Assembly (NCBI GenBank): GCA_035518875.1
Contig: DATIXD010000067.1
Coordinates: 1-27,007 of the forward strand
DNA length: 27,007 nucleotides
Direction of reading: 5' to 3'
Source of the DNA: DATIXD01 sp035518875
Lineage (GTDB): Bacteria; Pseudomonadota; Gammaproteobacteria; Methylococcales; Methylococcaceae
The position numbers and the translations under genes are program-made. Shown here piece by piece: positions 20,324-27,007 of this stretch; position 1 is the first letter of the stretch; each line of letters starts with the position of its first letter. Under the pieces are notes generated by a model. That model was not told where the DNA came from. It saw only the letters and a program-made list of their open reading frames with translations, and ran no database searches.

Positions 20324-21211
20324 ATGTTTAGCCGAGTTGAAGCTGGAAGTTCGATACAGATAGAGAACCTTGGGATGAAAAATCCGGAAAATAATCGTTC
20401 CACCGCGTCGTTTGCCCGCGATTACACCAAAACCGTTGGTGACATCCTCGCTCAGAATCCCCGTATCGTTTGCCGTGACGTGGATGTGTTTTATGGCGAG
20501 AAGCACGCCATTCAGAATGTCAGCCTGGATATCGGCCGCAATGATGTGATTGCCCTAATCGGCCCTTCCGGTTGCGGCAAGTCGACCTTCATCCGTTGCC
20601 TGAACCGCATGAACGATACCATCGTCGGTTGCCGGGTGAGGGGGGAGATTCTGGTGGACGGCCAGGATATCTATGGCGAAGGCATGGATGTCGTTCCGCT
20701 GCGCGCCCAGGTTGGCATGGTTTTCCAGAAGCCCAATCCGTTCCCCAAGAGTATTTTCGAGAATGTGGCCTATGGGCCGCGCATCCATGGACTGGCGGCC
20801 GGCAAGTTGGAAATGGAGGAAATCGTCGAGACCTCCCTGCGCCGCGCCGGATTGTGGGACGAGGTCAAGGACTATCTGCACCATCCCGGCACCAGCCTTT
20901 CCGGAGGACAGCAGCAGCGCCTGTGTATCGCGCGGACGATCGCCGTCAGCCCGGAAGTGATCCTGATGGACGAGCCCTGTTCGGCGCTGGATCCGATTGC
21001 GACCGCCAAGATCGAGCAATTGATCGACGAGTTGCGCGAACATTTCACCATCGTCATCGTCACCCATTCCATGCAGCAGGCGGCGCGGGTGTCCCAGCGC
21101 ACCGCTTATTTTCACCTGGGCAAGCTGATCGAGGTGGGTGAGACGGCGCAGATCTTCACGAATCCGCGGCATCAACTCACGGAAGACTACATCACCGGCC
21201 GTTTCGGCTGA
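20324..21211 (+). CDS. pstB: Phosphate ABC transporter ATP-binding protein PstB
   Basis: PstB is the ATPase that powers phosphate import. From ATG 20324 the 295-residue protein shows the Walker A GPSGCGKST (80-88), Q-loop VGMVFQKPNPFPKS, signature LSGGQQQR (192-199), Walker B VILMDEP (212-218) and the switch histidine in IVTHSMQQ. The first 40 or so residues are a low-conservation extension. GTG 20315 and ATG 20375 (MKNPENN) are alternative starts; none has an ideal ribosome-binding site, so the start is uncertain. In many bacteria phoU follows pstB, but here the next gene is an unrelated lipoprotein, so phoU, if present, lies elsewhere. Confidence 0.95.
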   Translation: MFSRVEAGSSIQIENLGMKNPENNRSTASFARDYTKTVGDILAQNPRIVCRDVDVFYGEKHAIQNVSLDIGRNDVIALIGPSGCGKSTFIRCLNRMNDTIVGCRVRGEILVDGQDIYGEGMDVVPLRAQVGMVFQKPNPFPKSIFENVAYGPRIHGLAAGKLEMEEIVETSLRRAGLWDEVKDYLHHPGTSLSGGQQQRLCIARTIAVSPEVILMDEPCSALDPIATAKIEQLIDELREHFTIVIVTHSMQQAARVSQRTAYFHLGKLIEVGETAQIFTNPRHQLTEDYITGRFG

Positions 21212-21224
21212 GGTTCGTTAAATC

Positions 21225-21283
21225 CCCGGCTAAGCGAGCCGGGCGAAATCTCCATCCGCATCCGGCGTGACCGCCGGGCTTTC
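21225..21283 (+). terminator. Two tandem hairpins after pstB, possible terminator
   Basis: Two perfect hairpins follow the pstB stop: CCCGGCT/AGCCGGG (21225-21231 with 21237-21243, 5-base loop) and CCGGCG/CGCCGG (21262-21267 with 21272-21277, loop TGAC). The second is followed by GCTTTCAT. The T-run is short, so termination may be partial or Rho-assisted. Confidence 0.45.
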
Positions 21284-21388
21284 ATAGTAAAATCCCCGCT
21301 TCCGCCGGCGTTGATCGAGGCCACGCCTATGCCTGCCGGCGCATCAATTCCGTTTAGTCGGGCCCAAGTTTTCCAGGAGAGCTCACGT

Positions 21389-23161
21389 TTGAACAGCTAT
21401 CGCCATCGCGTCGCCTTCGCGCTATTGACCTTGATCTTGTCCGGTTGCGCCACCACACGCCAGCTTGCCATCGACCATCCGGCGACGAAGCCCTCCGCCT
21501 TGCAGCCGCTGACGGGTTCGCCGGGCGTGGATGGCGACGATTATTATGTCCAGCTCATCTCCGAGTTCGATTTCAGTGGCGATTCCAAATGGAAGGAAGG
21601 ATGCCGGGATATCGGCGAAGGTTACGCCAAGGGGGCGTCGACCTCCTTGCTCATGTTTCAGGTCAAGAACGAGTCCCTCAAACTCTACCGAGAGGTGCCC
21701 GGGTTCATCTACCAGTCCGCCGGCGGACGCTGCAACTTCACCCTCGAGGCAAAGAAGGTTTATCTGACCCCCTGGATGCGTCTCGACGCCGGCAAGGATA
21801 CGCAAATCGACTATAGCTTTATCACCAGCAACAGCAGCGACGTCGATTTGGGAAAATTGGCCAATGACGTCAACGCCGCCAGCAATGTGTTGGCCCTGAC
21901 CGGCGTGGGCACGGGGGTCGCCTTGGTGGGCAAGATCGCCTCGGGCTGGATGCTCAACAGCACCGCAGGACAGAATCTGCAAGCCCAATCCGCCGAAGCG
22001 GGCAAACGTCACCAGGAAAGCCGTTCCTTACCGCCGGCAGTAGTCGTTTCCGGCAACGGCGGCAAAATCAACCAAACGATCTTTTCTGTCTACGAGCTCG
22101 TCGAGAACAAGCTCAATCCATTCGCCAAACCCCAGGCTCTGGGTGAGTTGAAGGTCTATGCGGACGTCAAATCATCCCTGCTGCTCAAAACCGCCAATAA
22201 CGGTTTACCTGACGCGAGGGACCTTTCGCTGGACGAGCTGTGGCGTTCGAAGATTCAGGCGGGTACGGCGGACATGAACCTACAGAAATTCATCGCCGAC
22301 ACGGATCATCCCGAGCGCCCGAATCTTCAGCCCGACCGGAATAATTACCGGGAAATGGAGCTCAACTGCCGCAAGCTCAAGGTGGTCATGAAAGATCTGG
22401 GATTCAACAAATACGACCGTAACGCGGTACTTTATTATTTCCTGGACAAGAATCCCGAATGGAAAAACTACAACGTGACGGGGCAAAAAATCCTGGCCGG
22501 GGAAATCCGCCTCAGCCTGTTGCAACAATACCGCGCCAAAAACTTCGACGGCTGTTTGAGTCAGGGCGATTACGAAACCATGAAGGCAATGGGCCTGTCG
22601 GTCAATTCAGAACAGGATTGGGCGACCATGACTCAGCAAGTTCAGGAAAAGGAATCCTATTTCGCAGCGATCCGGGCGATCGAGCGTCAGCTGGTCGCCG
22701 TCATTAGGAATCCGAACCCCGGCGAGATGGAGCGACAGGCATTTCCCTTGATCGCGAGCAGGCAGAATGGCAACGGCACGGTGCTGTTGCAGAATCATCT
22801 GGGCAATTTCGGGCTCGAGAAAATCCTCAACGTGCCGGCCATCGCCGGCGATGGTTTGGTGATTAACGCCGCACAGCTGGCGCAGGTCTTCACCGGTCTC
22901 AAGGTCGTCGATTCGACTTGTGCCAGAGCGGCTTTCGAACAGGGTCGGCCGATTAAAAACGTGGCCATCCTCCTGTTCGCGACCAATCCCGATAGCCCTC
23001 TCGCCAAGGGGGGCGCGCTGGAATTCGAGTTTGACGGCGGCAAGATCACCCGTCTGGCCTTCCAGCATCCCACGTTCCGAGACTTCAAGCAGGATATTTT
23101 GAACCATCCGGAAATGGGTGACTGTCGGATCGATCCGGCCTGGGTTGAGCGAATCCAATAA
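21389..23161 (+). CDS. Large lipoprotein of unknown function
   Basis: I do not recognise this protein. Taking the TTG at 21389 as the start, which has AGGAGAG at 21375-21381 seven bases upstream, gives 590 residues with a classic lipoprotein signal: positive residues, a hydrophobic core and the lipobox LSGC with Cys20. The next residue is Ala, which favours outer-membrane sorting. The body begins with a beta-rich stretch (DDYYVQLISEFDFSG), contains one hydrophobic glycine-rich segment (about 170-195, TGVGTGVALVGKIASGW) that could touch membrane, and has several charged helical stretches around 320-450. Two ATG/TTG starts upstream (21329, 21311) would place extra residues before the signal and are rejected. 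It is alone between pst and the cytochrome operon. Confidence 0.75.
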   Translation: MNSYRHRVAFALLTLILSGCATTRQLAIDHPATKPSALQPLTGSPGVDGDDYYVQLISEFDFSGDSKWKEGCRDIGEGYAKGASTSLLMFQVKNESLKLYREVPGFIYQSAGGRCNFTLEAKKVYLTPWMRLDAGKDTQIDYSFITSNSSDVDLGKLANDVNAASNVLALTGVGTGVALVGKIASGWMLNSTAGQNLQAQSAEAGKRHQESRSLPPAVVVSGNGGKINQTIFSVYELVENKLNPFAKPQALGELKVYADVKSSLLLKTANNGLPDARDLSLDELWRSKIQAGTADMNLQKFIADTDHPERPNLQPDRNNYREMELNCRKLKVVMKDLGFNKYDRNAVLYYFLDKNPEWKNYNVTGQKILAGEIRLSLLQQYRAKNFDGCLSQGDYETMKAMGLSVNSEQDWATMTQQVQEKESYFAAIRAIERQLVAVIRNPNPGEMERQAFPLIASRQNGNGTVLLQNHLGNFGLEKILNVPAIAGDGLVINAAQLAQVFTGLKVVDSTCARAAFEQGRPIKNVAILLFATNPDSPLAKGGALEFEFDGGKITRLAFQHPTFRDFKQDILNHPEMGDCRIDPAWVERIQ

Positions 23162-23338
23162 GCCGGGCAAAAGCTCAATTTGCGATAGGTGGTCGAAAAT
23201 CCCGCCCTTATGCGGTTGAAAAATCGATTGACCGGCACCGTCATCCCGATCTAGCCTGTATCCCGATGCCGAGGCCGGAGTTCTCCGTATTCCTCGACCG
23301 ATTTACAAGCTGTTGGAACGATGGAAAGGAGGTGGGTC

Positions 23339-24478
23339 ATGAACAAACTCATGTTTCAATGTCGCCGCCTGGCTTGGGCCGTGCTGTTCAGTGCGCCCGT
23401 CCTGGCCGAACCCGTGGGGTTGCCGCCCGTCCCCATACCCGCCGACAATCCGCAAAGCGTGGAGAAAATCCGCCTCGGCGAAAAACTGTTCAAGGATCAA
23501 CGTTTCAGTGCCGACGGCACGGTGAGCTGCGCCACCTGTCATGATTCAGCCAAGGCCTTCACCGACAGTCCCTTGACCACCTCGCGCGGCATACGCGGTT
23601 TGACCGGCACCCGTAATGCCCCGACGGTATTGAACGCGGCCTTTCTGAAAACGCAGTTCTGGGATGGACGCTCGCCCAGCCTGGAGGATCAGGCTGTCCA
23701 CCCCTTCGTTAACCCGATCGAAATGGGCTTGCCGGACCACGAGCCGATCCTGCGCATCGTGCGCACGGACCCCGTGTACCAGGATGCCTTCAAGAAGGTC
23801 TTCGACAAACAGGGTGAAGGAATTACCCTGAACGATGTCACCCGGGCCATCGCCAGCTTCGAACGCACGGTGATCGCGGGGGATTCGCCCTTCGACCGCT
23901 ATTATTTCGGCGGCGACTCCAAGGCCATGAACGAAGCGGCGGTGCGCGGGTTACAGGTGTTTCTGGGTCAGGGACGCTGCGTTCCCTGTCACGTGATCGA
24001 GCAGAATCAGGCCCTGTTCACCGACAACCGCTTTCACAATATCGGCGTCGGCATCAACCGTATCCAGGACGATGTGCCGCGCCTGGCCGGCGAATTTCTC
24101 CGCGCCAAGAATGAGGGGGTGAACGTGGACGTGGTGGTGCTGGCCGATCCCAAGACCTCAGAATTGGGCCGTTTCGCCATCACCGACCAGCTCGACGAGA
24201 TCGGCGCCTTCAAGACGCCTACCCTGCGCAACGTCGCCCTGACTGCGCCTTACATGCACGACGGGAGTCTCAAGACCTTGCGCGACGTAGTGGAGCATTA
24301 CAACAACGGCGGTGCCCGCGATCCTAAAGAGCGCGTCAACCCGTATCTCAGCGGCGGCATCCGGCCGCTCGGTTTGAGCGAGACGCAGAAGAACGATTTG
24401 GTCGTGTTCATGGAAGCTTTGACCAGCCCGTCCCAGAACAAGCCGGCCGCGAAACCACGCAAAGGAGAAAAGCCATGA
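23339..24478 (+). CDS. Diheme peroxidase of the MauG/CcpA family
   Basis: This 379-residue periplasmic protein has a signal peptide (1-23, ending APVLA) and two haem-attachment sites, CATCH (64-68) and CVPCH (214-218). Between and after them lie FWDGRSPSLEDQA (W108), the NPIEMG motif (M129) and KTPTLRNVALTAPYMHDG, all typical of bacterial diheme cytochrome c peroxidases and MauG-like enzymes. Such proteins reduce hydrogen peroxide or oxidise tryptophan and tyrosine residues of partner proteins. ATG 23339 has a near-perfect AAGGAGGTG site six bases before it; ATG 23321 is rejected. The stop overlaps the following metallophosphoesterase by 4 bases (ATGA). Whether it acts as a peroxidase or a protein-modifying oxidase cannot be told from the sequence. 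Confidence 0.9.
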   Translation: MNKLMFQCRRLAWAVLFSAPVLAEPVGLPPVPIPADNPQSVEKIRLGEKLFKDQRFSADGTVSCATCHDSAKAFTDSPLTTSRGIRGLTGTRNAPTVLNAAFLKTQFWDGRSPSLEDQAVHPFVNPIEMGLPDHEPILRIVRTDPVYQDAFKKVFDKQGEGITLNDVTRAIASFERTVIAGDSPFDRYYFGGDSKAMNEAAVRGLQVFLGQGRCVPCHVIEQNQALFTDNRFHNIGVGINRIQDDVPRLAGEFLRAKNEGVNVDVVVLADPKTSELGRFAITDQLDEIGAFKTPTLRNVALTAPYMHDGSLKTLRDVVEHYNNGGARDPKERVNPYLSGGIRPLGLSETQKNDLVVFMEALTSPSQNKPAAKPRKGEKP

Positions 24479-25548
24479 GCAGCCACATCACCCGACGCGA
24501 TTTTTTGAAAAGCGCCGGTGCCCTGGCGGCGGTAAGCGCGCTGCCGGTCAGCCTGATCGAACTGGCCTTCGCCGAATCGGCGGAGAATTTCACCTTTGCT
24601 TACATCTCCGATGCTCACATCCAGCATATCCGCGGGAAAGAGTTCGTGAGGAACTGGGACAAGGGCCTGATTCGAGCGGTGGCGGAAGCCAATCTGATGA
24701 CGCCCAGGCCGGACTTCATCATCTTCGGCGGCGACCTGGCCCAGCTCGGCAGCAAGGAGGAGCTGGATCACGGCGCGGAAATGATGTCGGCCCTGCGCGG
24801 CAAGGTCCACTACGTGATGGGCGAGCACGATTATTACCTGGATCTGGGCGAATACTGGGAGAAGCTGTTCGGGCCGCAGTATTACAGCTTCGACCACAAG
24901 GGTGTGCATTTCGTGGTACTGAACAGCATCCTGACTTACGACGACTGGACCTACCATCGCTGGCCCACCGCCGAGCAGCGCATGGTGGAGATGGCCGGCC
25001 TCGACAATCCCAACGGCTCGCCCTTCATGGTGGGCGAAAAGCAGCGACAGTGGCTGGCCCAGGATCTGGATAAGGTCGACAAGGGTACGCCGATCGTCGT
25101 CTTTTCCCATTCGCCCCTGCAGAAGATTTTCAGGGGCTGGAATTTCTGGACCGAAGATGCCGAAGAAGTCCAGGCGCTGTTGCGCCCGTTCAAAAAGGTC
25201 ACAGTGTTGTATGGGCACGTGCATCAAATCCAGTACAACCAGATCGGCAACATCAGCTTCAATTCGGTGATGGCGACCGCCTGGCCCTGGCCATATCCGA
25301 CCACTTACAGGCAGGCCGAATCCCATCTGCCCAAGCTGACCGTGCCGATCAACCGCGCCGATCCCTTCCAGGAGCGCGACGGCACCGGCTGGCAGTTCAT
25401 CAACCTGGCGACCGGCAACGTGGACGCCCATTACATCCTCTACGACAACCCGGCTCGCACCGTCGCCTTCAACACCCAAAGCGGCCAGCCCGAGGATAAA
25501 CAGTACCAGGCCCCAGACAACCGCCTGCCCGCGCAGAATCACTATTGA
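24475..25548 (+). CDS. Tat-exported calcineurin-like metallophosphoesterase
   Basis: The 357-residue protein starts with a twin-arginine signal (TRRDFLK at 6-12, hydrophobic stretch, cleavage near AFA at 31-33), so it is exported already folded with metals. The calcineurin-like metal ligands are in order: D46 and H48 (SDAH), D87 (GGDL), the position of the usual GNHD written GEHD (116-119), H212 (FSHSP) and the GHVH pair H248/H250. The Asn-to-Glu change at 117 is a departure from the standard motif and could alter metal affinity or catalysis. It overlaps the diheme peroxidase gene by 4 bases and is followed 17 bases later by a cytochrome gene. The substrate is unknown; a phosphodiester or phosphomonoester is expected. 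Confidence 0.88.
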   Translation: MSSHITRRDFLKSAGALAAVSALPVSLIELAFAESAENFTFAYISDAHIQHIRGKEFVRNWDKGLIRAVAEANLMTPRPDFIIFGGDLAQLGSKEELDHGAEMMSALRGKVHYVMGEHDYYLDLGEYWEKLFGPQYYSFDHKGVHFVVLNSILTYDDWTYHRWPTAEQRMVEMAGLDNPNGSPFMVGEKQRQWLAQDLDKVDKGTPIVVFSHSPLQKIFRGWNFWTEDAEEVQALLRPFKKVTVLYGHVHQIQYNQIGNISFNSVMATAWPWPYPTTYRQAESHLPKLTVPINRADPFQERDGTGWQFINLATGNVDAHYILYDNPARTVAFNTQSGQPEDKQYQAPDNRLPAQNHY

Positions 25549-25565
25549 GCGACTAGGAGCAAATC

Positions 25566-25973
25566 ATGACTGGCAAGATCATCCTGACGGCGGCCGGCGC
25601 CGTGTTACTGATCGGTTCGGCCTTGCCGACCCTGGCGGATACGTTCACCGAAGAGGACGAGAAACGCTGGGGGGAAGAGTTCACCGCAGTCGCCCGGGAG
25701 GGCCGCAGGCTATGGACCAGCCCGGAGCTCGGTACCAACGGTCTGGCCTGTGCCCAGTGTCATCCCAATGCCGCCAATACGCACCCGGAAACCTATCCGA
25801 AGTTTCAGAAGCAGTTGGGCAAGGTGGCGCCGATCTGGGAAATGATCAACTGGTGCATCCGCAATCCGCTGCAGGGTAAGGCCCTGGATCCCGCCGACCC
25901 CAAGATGACAGCGATACAGGCCTATATCGCCCAAGAGCGGCGAGGCGTTCCCCTCGCGCCAGGCAAGCACTGA
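25566..25973 (+). CDS. Small monoheme cytochrome c, exported
   Basis: This 135-residue protein has a signal peptide (1-24, ending TLA) and one haem site, CAQCH (62-66), in the context LGTNGLACAQCHPNAANTHP. A later conserved stretch is GKVAPIWEMINWCIRNPL followed by a probable distal methionine in DPKMTAIQAYI. The arrangement resembles SoxA-type and related single-domain cytochromes (inference). It is the third gene of the peroxidase operon and is probably the electron donor or acceptor of the diheme enzyme. The start ATG 25566 has AGGAG 5-10 bases upstream. A single extra cysteine (INWC) lies in the mature part. Confidence 0.87.
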   Translation: MTGKIILTAAGAVLLIGSALPTLADTFTEEDEKRWGEEFTAVAREGRRLWTSPELGTNGLACAQCHPNAANTHPETYPKFQKQLGKVAPIWEMINWCIRNPLQGKALDPADPKMTAIQAYIAQERRGVPLAPGKH

Positions 25974-26063
25974 CGGGAACGGCGGCGGACGCTGCGAGGC
26001 GGCGCGTATGAGGCGACATTCCCCAGATGCAGTTTTGTTCGCCGTTCTTCAACTTACTTTTAC

Positions 26064-26102
26064 CCATGCGCATGGCAATGTGGTGGCATAATGGTGGCGT
26101 AT
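26064..26102 (+). promoter_or_regulatory. Candidate operator/promoter of the antitoxin gene
   Basis: Upstream of the antitoxin there is a perfect 12-bp palindrome CCATGCGCATGG (26064-26075), then two direct copies of TGGTGGCRTA (26081-26090 and 26092-26101) exactly 11 bp apart. CATAAT at 26087-26092 could be a -10 box. Ribbon-helix-helix antitoxins usually repress their own operon by binding tandem or inverted sites about a helical turn apart, which this layout fits. No good -35 box was seen. Confidence 0.4.
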
Positions 26103-26119
26103 GACCATTGGAGTCCATC

Positions 26120-26359
26120 ATGCCTGGCATCACTTTGAAGAACATCCCCGAGCCCTTATATAACCGACTGGTGGAAATGGCTCGCAGTCACCATCGCAGC
26201 CTCACCAAGAAAATCGTGGTGGCCCTCGAACGTTACGTCCAGCGTCCTACTCAGGACAAGACGGAATTGCTCGCGCGCATTCGGGCCGTGCGCGACCGCT
26301 ACCCGCCCACCGTCAGCGCCGTCGATATAGAGGGCTGGAAGGAGTCCGGTCGGCCATGA
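26120..26359 (+). CDS. Ribbon-helix-helix antitoxin (FitA/VapB-like)
   Basis: The 79-residue protein starts MPGITLKNIPEPLYNRLVEMA, the pattern of FitA-type antitoxins: a short beta strand that enters the DNA groove, then two helices (ARSHHRSLTKKIVVALERYV). The C-terminal part is the flexible region that would bind and silence a PIN-domain toxin. TGGAG at 26109-26113 precedes ATG 26120. It overlaps the following toxin start by 4 bases (ATGA), the normal arrangement of a vapBC/fitAB pair. The toxin that follows is broken, so this is probably an orphan antitoxin, still able to bind its operator or other toxins. Confidence 0.85.
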   Translation: MPGITLKNIPEPLYNRLVEMARSHHRSLTKKIVVALERYVQRPTQDKTELLARIRAVRDRYPPTVSAVDIEGWKESGRP

Positions 26360-26523
26360 TCGTGGTCGATACCAATCTTCTCGCCTATTTGCTGCTACCC
26401 ACCCCGCACGCCGCCCACGCTGAAGCAGTCCTGTTCAAGGACTCGGATTGGATCGCGCCTACGCTCATCTGTTCCGAGTTTCGCAACGTGAATCGGCGGT
26501 TTCGTCCAAAGAGTTTCTTATGA
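26356..26523 (+). pseudogene. Truncated VapC/FitB PIN-domain toxin
   Basis: A reading frame of 55 residues starts MIVVDTNLLAYLLLPTPHAA, the N-terminus of a PIN-domain ribonuclease toxin with the first catalytic aspartate D5. It continues to WIAPTLICSEFRNV with the second acidic residue E41. Normal VapC proteins have about 130-150 residues; here the family-like sequence stops after residue 45 and a short unrelated tail (NRRFRPKSFL) leads to TGA at 26521. The remaining acidic active-site residues are missing. No continuation was found in the other two frames, so this is a break caused by insertion or rearrangement near base 26490, not a simple frameshift. Confidence 0.8.
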
Positions 26524-27007
26524 GGCATACTGCGTGATAATCCACGCAAAAAAGCACCCATTGCCAATGGCTACTCTAGCCAGACTTCCACAACTCGAAG
26601 CAAGAATGCTTCTAAGCGCTTGATTTACTGTGAACGGAGTACAACAGTCGGCACTAATGAAATGGACTCCACCCACCCACAACGGCATCACAATGCGCCA
26701 GGCCTGGCGAATGGGTCGGCCGGCAACCTGAGCGGGGGAGTCCGAGATGAAGCCTACAGCCAGCGTGATCGGTCTCCGAGGGTAAGACTGCCAATGTGTC
26801 GGGTGGCTGCAACGGTGAACTAGTTGGAGCTTCAGGCGGCGGGGAGAAAGTGCGAAGTCTACTACAGAGCTGAATTAACATCGCAAATGCTTCCTCGGCG
26901 CGGGAAGTAGCCTTCGCTAAGAACCTAGGCCTTTTCCCAGACTTCGCTGGGAAAAGGAGGTTCGCTTGTGGCGAACAGTGTTGGCCCATGTAGGTGGTCG
27001 GTGTAGG
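26524..27007. other. Gene-poor tail with many inverted repeats; possible mobile-element or structured-RNA edge
   Basis: No protein in this 484-base stretch looks real on either strand. It holds TGCGTG/CACGCA (26531-26548), a perfect 14-bp palindrome (26696-26709), a stem around GCTTCC/GGAAG (about 26889-26910), an 11-bp perfect hairpin (26930-26940 with 26947-26957) and a 6-bp hairpin GTTCGC/GCGAAC (26960-26976). The crowding of stems right after a broken gene is reminiscent of the ribozyme part of a group II intron or another element entering here, but no diagnostic motif was confirmed and the window ends before any encoded enzyme. Confidence 0.4.
26930..26976. repeat. Pair of adjacent perfect hairpins
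   Basis: CCTTTTCCCAG (26930-26940) pairs perfectly with CTGGGAAAAGG (26947-26957) around loop ACTTCG. Three bases later GTTCGC (26960-26965) pairs with GCGAAC (26971-26976) around TTGTG. Neither is followed by a T-run on the + strand, so these do not look like simple terminators. Confidence 0.7.

Noticed and set aside
25977..26047. Inverted repeat GAACGGCG/CGCCGTTC after the small cytochrome gene
   Set aside because: The arms are separated by 55 bases, so a terminator hairpin is doubtful although the following sequence is T-rich.
26654..26989. Minus-strand frame of 111 codons in the tail
   Set aside because: Proline/serine-rich low-complexity translation without family resemblance or ribosome-binding site; the stretch is dominated by inverted repeats.

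Overview
The window is a conserved housekeeping block of a GC-rich Gammaproteobacterium followed by an accessory half. Bases 1-12253 carry the end of tuf, tRNA-Trp, secE, nusG, rplK, rplA, rplJ, rplL, rpoB and rpoC. The tuf/tRNA-Trp/secE/nusG order is that of many Gammaproteobacteria (for example pseudomonads), and the RpoB and RpoC proteins are close to E. coli in length and motif numbering. The cytochrome and phosphate genes would suit a methanotroph of the Methylococcales, but no methane-oxidation gene is present, so that placement is only a guess.

Layout: (1) 1-283, tuf end, a terminator-like hairpin and tRNA-Trp. (2) 338-12253, the secE-nusG-rplKAJL-rpoBC transcription/translation operon, with an L10-type leader before rplJ and a nested hairpin attenuator between rplL and rpoB. 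(3) 12420-13037, a diheme cytochrome c4-like protein. (4) 13136-16234, a three-gene cassette: secreted retropepsin-like 'ATP-dependent zinc protease' (PF05618), an inactive transglutaminase fused to a multi-helix membrane domain, and a RimK-related ATP-grasp ligase. It looks like a membrane-linked amidoligase/peptidase pathway with no assigned substrate. (5) 16468-21211, pstS-pstC-pstA-pstB for high-affinity phosphate uptake, without phoU, with long PstC and PstA variants and a strong hairpin between pstS and pstC. (6) 21389-23161, a large lipoprotein of unknown function. (7) 23339-25973, an operon of a MauG/CcpA-like diheme peroxidase, a Tat-exported metallophosphoesterase and a monoheme cytochrome c. 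(8) 26120-26523, a FitA/VapB-like antitoxin followed by a VapC toxin gene cut off after its first third. (9) 26524-27007, a gene-poor tail rich in inverted repeats that may be structured RNA or the edge of a mobile element.

How the parts relate: the first 12 kb makes the translation and transcription core. The second half is mainly cell-envelope biology (exported cytochromes, phosphate import, lipoprotein, periplasmic phosphoesterase, envelope amidoligase cassette) and ends in a damaged toxin-antitoxin locus. All supported genes are on the + strand. The strongest candidates for undescribed biology are the protease/transglutaminase-7TM/ATP-grasp cassette, the peroxidase/phosphoesterase/cytochrome operon, the unrecognised lipoprotein, and the structured tail that interrupts vapC.
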